NCBI GenBank assembly: GCA_964522635.1
Contig: CAZFWT010000043.1
Coordinates: forward strand, 1-17,188
Source of the DNA: JACGMN01 sp964522635
GTDB taxonomy: Archaea; Halobacteriota; Syntropharchaeia; Alkanophagales; Methanospirareceae
Reading direction: 5' to 3'
DNA: 17,188 nt
A model generated the notes under the pieces. The model saw only the letters and a program-made list of their open reading frames with translations. It was not told where the DNA came from and searched no databases. Positions 14,165-17,188 of this stretch are shown here, piece by piece. A program made the position numbers and the translations under genes. The stretch's first letter is position 1. Each line of letters opens with the position of its first letter.

Positions 14165-14827
14165 ATGAATAGCGCTTCACATAACTGCGTGATAACCTGT
14201 GACATAAAAGGTTCCCGGGCTTTTGACCCTGAAGAGTGGCGTATAATTCAACGTAAAATAAAAACTACTTTAACGGAAATTAATAAAAGCTATAGTTTGG
14301 ATATAATGAGGAATTTTACCATAACGCTTGATGATGAGTTCCAAGGTGTTTTACACAGTCCAGAGAAGAGTTATGACATTTTTGTTCGATTACAGGACAG
14401 TATACCTGTCGAATTTAGATGTGGTATTGGCATTGGGAAGATTGAAGTGGTCGCATCAGAAATCACCGAGATGCGTGGGGAATCATTTTTCAGATCACGT
14501 GAGGCGCTTGAATCAGCAAAAAAGCTTGGATATCCAGTTATCGTAAAATCATCGGATGCGCCGAATAATTTAACGGACGAAACCATAAATGCCATTTTAA
14601 GTCTTATTGCTACAATTCAAAGTACGTGGACTGATAGACAAAGAGAAGTCGTAACGTTTTGCAGAGTCCATAGTGCTTATACGTACAGTGATATTGCAAG
14701 GGAACTGAATGTCAGTAAGCAGTCAATTTCGCAAATAGTGCGTGCTGCCCATTGGTCGGCGGTACAGCATGGCGAGCAAGCCATAAGGCGGCTGTTACAG
14801 GAACTCCCTGCCCTTGAGCGTGCATAA
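14165..14827 (+). CDS. SatD family protein with C-terminal helix-turn-helix
   Basis: The ATG at 14165-14167 is preferred over an in-frame TTG at 14132 because the TATA box at 14117-14128 would place the transcript start after the TTG. The 220-residue protein shows the SatD-family pattern: ITCDIKGSR near the N-terminus (10-18), TLDDEFQGVL (54-63), RCGIGIGKIE (85-94) and ESFFRSREALESAKKLG (106-122). Residues about 157-198 form a sigma-region-4/LuxR-like helix-turn-helix (YSDIARELNVSKQSISQIV at 174-192). SatD was named for an acid-tolerance locus in Streptococcus mutans, but its biochemical role is unknown to me. The gene is far more AT-rich than its neighbours (two 60-base samples at 28% and 32% GC, against 58-63% in dapF and guaA), pointing to recent transfer. 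It is followed by a small membrane protein, likely its partner. Confidence 0.75.
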   Translation: MNSASHNCVITCDIKGSRAFDPEEWRIIQRKIKTTLTEINKSYSLDIMRNFTITLDDEFQGVLHSPEKSYDIFVRLQDSIPVEFRCGIGIGKIEVVASEITEMRGESFFRSREALESAKKLGYPVIVKSSDAPNNLTDETINAILSLIATIQSTWTDRQREVVTFCRVHSAYTYSDIARELNVSKQSISQIVRAAHWSAVQHGEQAIRRLLQELPALERA

Positions 14828-14836
14828 GACCTAAAA

Positions 14837-14872
14837 AGTAAAGCGAAAAAACTTGACAATAAAGAGTAAAGC
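14837..14872. repeat. short AGTAAAGC direct repeat between satD-like and membrane-protein genes
   Basis: AGTAAAGC occurs at 14837-14844 and again at 14865-14872 in the 72-base A-rich spacer. It could be a regulatory half-site pair or chance in an AT-rich spacer; nothing else supports a function. Confidence 0.25.
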
Positions 14873-14899
14873 ATAATAGCCTGACAGGATGGGGATGAT

Positions 14900-15262
14900 A
14901 TGGCGATACCATGGCACTGTATTGAACTAATAGCTCTGTATGCTTTCGCCTACGCGATTACGATTATTGCCGGATGTTACGTCGTAGCTTTCATCTTGCG
15001 AAAATTTCCCGTAGCTGGTGAGGGCGGCCTTGAGCATGCCGGTCTCGCCATCGGGATCCTCGAACGGATCTTTGTGCTCACCCTGGTTCTTTACGGGCAA
15101 TTTACCGCGATCATACTGGTATTGGCCGCGAAATCGATCGCACGATTTGAGGATCTGAAGCAGCGAGAATTTGCGGAGTATTATCTTATAGGAACATTTT
15201 CGAGCATGCTTTTTGCTCTTTTTGTGGGGTTAGCGACCGTTTGGCTCTTGGCTCAGTTATGA
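14900..15262 (+). CDS. small three-helix membrane protein resembling the C-terminal region of DUF3307 proteins
   Basis: The 120-residue protein has three predicted membrane helices at about 9-33, 52-77 and 95-118, so it should sit in the cytoplasmic membrane. The conserved core GILERIFVLTLVLYGQF (52-68), AKSIARFEDL (77-86) and REFAEYYLIGT (89-99) resembles, from memory, the C-terminal part of bacterial DUF3307 membrane proteins, which are larger because they carry an N-terminal domain missing here. I recall DUF3307 genes being found next to satD genes in bacteria, which fits the order seen. The ATG follows GGGGATGAT directly. A 60-base sample is about 50% GC, between the AT-rich satD-like gene and the host-like genes. 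Function is unknown; a membrane partner or effector of the SatD-like protein is inferred. Confidence 0.75.
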   Translation: MAIPWHCIELIALYAFAYAITIIAGCYVVAFILRKFPVAGEGGLEHAGLAIGILERIFVLTLVLYGQFTAIILVLAAKSIARFEDLKQREFAEYYLIGTFSSMLFALFVGLATVWLLAQL

Positions 15263-15308
15263 AGGTGAGTGCGAAGTTATTTTTGGACAACGGGGTAAGA
15301 GGGAACGG

Positions 15309-16163
15309 ATGACGAGAGTGAACTTCACCAAGCTGCAGGGCTGCGGGAACGATTTCATTCTGATCGATGATCGTGCAGAGAGAAGTTCAGATGCAGCTAA
15401 AGCGACCTGTGCACAAGCACTGTGCCAGCGGAAATTCTCGGTGGGTGCTGACGGTGTTTTATTCCTCTGTCTACCCACTACCGATGCGTTTGACCTTCGG
15501 ATGCGTGTCTTCAATCCTGACGGCTCGGAGGCGGAGATGTGCGGGAACGGGATGCGGTGCTTCGCGAAATACGTCTTCGAGCACAGGATCGTACGCAGCA
15601 AGCGCATAAAGGTCGAGACCCTGGCGGGCTTGATCGTGCCCGAAGTTGAGGTTGATGATAACGGTCTTGTCAGGTCGACCCGCGTGTTTATGGGCACGCC
15701 GACGTTTGAAAAGCTCGACGAGCCGTTCTTCGTGAACGCGGAAATCGGGTCGTTACGCTTGACGGCACTGAGTCTCGGCAACCCCCACGCGGTCGTCATT
15801 TTGGACTCGTTCGAAGGGGTTGACGTGAATACCGTGGGGAAGGCGATCGAATCACACCCGGCCTTTCTGCCGCAGAAGACGAATGTCGATTTTGTCGTGC
15901 GCCGCGAAGGAAGTATGCATGAAATAACCGTGAGGACCTATGAGCGGGGTGTCGGGGAGACCTTAGCGTGCGGGACCGGCTCTACGGCTTCCGTTCTGGC
16001 GCTCTATAAGCTCGGGTTGGTGCATAAGAACGAGCCCGTCACCGTTCATACCGGGGGCGGTGATTTGGTCATCGAGGTAAGGGAGGAAGGTGCGTATCTG
16101 CAGGGGCCTGCGGAAGAGGTTTATGCGGGTGTGGTTGATACGACGTCTCCCGAGATTTGGTGA
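15309..16163 (+). CDS. dapF: diaminopimelate epimerase
   Basis: It interconverts LL- and meso-diaminopimelate, the step after DapL on the way to lysine, by a cofactor-free two-cysteine mechanism. Both catalytic cysteines are present: Cys78 in EMCGNGMRC (76-84) and Cys221 in LACGTGSTA (219-227). Also typical are KLQGCGNDFILID near the N-terminus (8-20), RVFNPDGSEAE (66-76), LGNPHAV (156-162) and ERGVGETLA (212-220). The 284-residue length is normal. GAGGGA lies 6-7 bases before the ATG. It is separated from dapL by the satD-like and membrane-protein genes, which look like an insertion into an older dapL-dapF pair. Confidence 0.96.
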   Translation: MTRVNFTKLQGCGNDFILIDDRAERSSDAAKATCAQALCQRKFSVGADGVLFLCLPTTDAFDLRMRVFNPDGSEAEMCGNGMRCFAKYVFEHRIVRSKRIKVETLAGLIVPEVEVDDNGLVRSTRVFMGTPTFEKLDEPFFVNAEIGSLRLTALSLGNPHAVVILDSFEGVDVNTVGKAIESHPAFLPQKTNVDFVVRREGSMHEITVRTYERGVGETLACGTGSTASVLALYKLGLVHKNEPVTVHTGGGDLVIEVREEGAYLQGPAEEVYAGVVDTTSPEIW

Positions 16164-16260
16164 ATCGGCGGCTCCTCCCGAGCAAGCTCAAACAGCCAGG
16201 ATACCTTCTCAAAATCGGCGGGTAGGGTCAGACGATCCCACGCCTCGTATCCCGCGCACG

Positions 16261-16290
16261 CTTTCCTTTCTTACCTTTTCTGTTCTTGTC
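16261..16290 (+). terminator. pyrimidine/T-rich tract, candidate terminator for dapF
   Basis: The 177-base gap between dapF and the next gene contains a stretch of T clusters interrupted by C (CTTTCC TTTCTTACCTTTTC TGTTCTTG in pieces), about 100 bases after the dapF stop. Archaeal termination at T clusters makes this a reasonable candidate. The rest of the gap shows no gene or RNA. Confidence 0.35.
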
Positions 16291-16297
16291 TCACATA

Positions 16298-16307
16298 CTC
16301 TAAAAAG
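16298..16307 (+). promoter_or_regulatory. candidate TATA box for the Dph6-like gene
   Basis: CTCTAAAAAG lies about 38 bases before the ATG at 16341 and after the T-rich tract, suitably placed for an archaeal promoter. GGTGA 6 bases before the ATG would be the ribosome site. The box is only a moderate match. Confidence 0.35.
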
Positions 16308-16340
16308 CAGGAGTTACGTACCAGTTAGCGGTGACATACT

Positions 16341-17036
16341 ATGCACAATAAGACGTTACACCAGAAGGATAAGGGCAAGGTGGTCGTTTCGTGGACCGGG
16401 GGCAAGGATGGCTGTTTTGCCTGTTACAAAGCGATACTGAACGGCTTTGAAGTCGCGTATCTCTTGAATTTCAAAGATCTGAAGAAGACCGCACCTCATA
16501 ACCTGAACAAGGACTTGTTGTTCGCGCAATCAGAAGCGATTGGAATCCCGTTGCTGTATACCGGTTTTATCTCGTACGAGGATGAATTCAAGAAAGCGGT
16601 TCGCGATTTAAATTCGAGCGGTGCCGGGATAGAAGGTGCGGTATTTGGACATATAGCCATGCATGAGCACCTGGTGACCAGGATTTGCTCTGAGTTGGAC
16701 CTTACCTTGTATGTACCGTTCTGGAAGCACGATACCGAGCAGCTCATGAGCGATTTTATCGATGCGGGCTTTGAGGCGATCATCGCGAGCACGAAGGCCG
16801 ATATGCTCGGTGAGGAATGGCTGGGCAGGAAACTGGATAGAGATTTTCTGCATGATCTCAAAAAAATGAAGCTAAGCATCGACCCGTGTGGTGAATACGG
16901 TGAATTTCACACGTTTGTTATTGACGGCCCCCTCTTCAAGAACCGCATAGCGATACACAAGAGCAAGAAACGCTTGGAGAACGGGTATTGGTTCCTGGAT
17001 ATCACCGACTATTCGATCGAACGTAAAGCACGCTGA
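16341..17036 (+). CDS. Dph6/MJ0570-type ATP-binding (PP-loop) protein, diphthine-ammonia ligase-like
   Basis: The protein belongs to the adenine-nucleotide alpha-hydrolase (PP-loop) superfamily in the diphthine-ammonia ligase group, whose characterised members amidate diphthine on elongation factor 2 with ATP and ammonia. The PP-loop SWTGGKDGCFACYK (17-30) is followed by the family C-terminal signature CGEYGEFHTFVIDGPLF (183-199). The usual SGGKDS loop reads TGGKDG here, with Gly for the terminal Ser. The 231-residue length matches archaeal single-domain members. EF-2 diphthamide formation is expected in archaea, but several paralogs of this family exist per genome, so the exact substrate is not settled. 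It appears to be a single-gene unit with its own promoter, converging on the gene at the right edge. Confidence 0.8.
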   Translation: MHNKTLHQKDKGKVVVSWTGGKDGCFACYKAILNGFEVAYLLNFKDLKKTAPHNLNKDLLFAQSEAIGIPLLYTGFISYEDEFKKAVRDLNSSGAGIEGAVFGHIAMHEHLVTRICSELDLTLYVPFWKHDTEQLMSDFIDAGFEAIIASTKADMLGEEWLGRKLDRDFLHDLKKMKLSIDPCGEYGEFHTFVIDGPLFKNRIAIHKSKKRLENGYWFLDITDYSIERKAR

Positions 17037-17115
17037 GGAGGATAACCAGCACAGACGATGGTACATATTCCTTCTGGTACCACGCATTCGAACGGTGCCC
17101 TTTCATGTGCTCTCT

Positions 17116-17188
17116 TCATAATCGAATGTGAACCCCGTTCTCCAGCAAATACCGCTTTACCTCCTGAATGGTATACTCCTTGTAATGG
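17116..17188 (-). CDS. C-terminal end of an unidentified minus-strand protein (partial)
   Basis: On the minus strand an open frame enters from the window edge and ends in TGA at 17116-17118. The 23 visible residues include YKEYTIQEVKRYLLENGVH, which reads like a well-behaved helical protein terminus with host-like codons. It converges on the Dph6-like gene across a 79-base gap. The fragment is too short to name a family. Confidence 0.5.
   Translation of the reverse strand, partial: HYKEYTIQEVKRYLLENGVHIRL

Noticed and set aside
16164..16340. tRNA or small RNA gene in the dapF to Dph6-like gap
   Set aside because: I saw no cloverleaf, T-loop consensus or strong hairpin; only a pyrimidine tract and a TATA-like box.
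1..17188. CRISPR array, insertion sequence or integrase-type mobile element
   Set aside because: No regularly spaced repeats, no transposase or integrase motifs and no terminal inverted repeats were found, even around the AT-rich SatD-like insert.

Overview
The window looks like chromosomal DNA from a euryarchaeon. Genes are preceded by archaeal TATA-like boxes (TTTAAATA-type) and strong Shine-Dalgarno sequences. The glutamate synthase is the split, ferredoxin-domain archaeal type, lysine is made by the DapL route, and a Dph6-family ATP-binding protein is present. A Methanosarcinales/ANME-1/Syntrophoarchaeum-like or Archaeoglobus-like source fits best, but this rests on gene content and was not tested phylogenetically. 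Most coding DNA is fairly GC-rich (hand-counted 60-base samples of guaA and dapF give about 63% and 58%). One gene, satD-like, is strikingly AT-rich (about 28-32% in two samples).

Left half (130-10490), minus strand, in order of transcription: glnA (glutamine synthetase); a FAD-linked oxidase fused to a two-cluster ferredoxin domain; a degenerate second copy of the glutamate synthase FMN/Fe-S domain; the intact FMN/Fe-S synthase domain; a large protein joining the glutaminase domain to the GXGXG domain; then, after a 186-base gap, purF. The four genes between glnA and purF overlap by 17-20 bases, and each has its ribosome binding site inside the gene before it. This is a tight operon for ammonia assimilation (GS-GOGAT) with no GltD (NADPH) subunit, so reducing power probably comes from ferredoxin or the FAD/Fe-S partner.

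Middle (10491-10767): a 277-base AT-rich divergent promoter region between glnA and a ribbon-helix-helix regulator. It holds a perfect 17-base inverted repeat, a 17-base near-perfect direct repeat built from TATGAA half-sites, and TATA candidates facing both ways. It is the most likely regulatory hub of the window.

Right half (10768-17036), plus strand: the RHH regulator, guaA (fused two-domain GMP synthetase), dapL, a two-gene insert (SatD-like protein with a C-terminal HTH, plus a three-helix membrane protein resembling the C-terminal part of DUF3307 proteins), dapF, and a Dph6-like ATP-binding protein. The window edges carry the last 16 codons of a plus-strand gene (1-53) and the last 23 codons of a minus-strand gene (17116-17188).

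Most enzymes here make or use glutamine or glutamate (GlnA, GOGAT, PurF, GuaA, DapL). The points most worth a second look are the SatD/membrane-protein cassette set between dapL and dapF, the degenerate GltB2 paralog kept beside the intact one, the FAD/Fe-S protein as possible GOGAT electron partner, and the repeat-rich glnA/regulator intergenic region.
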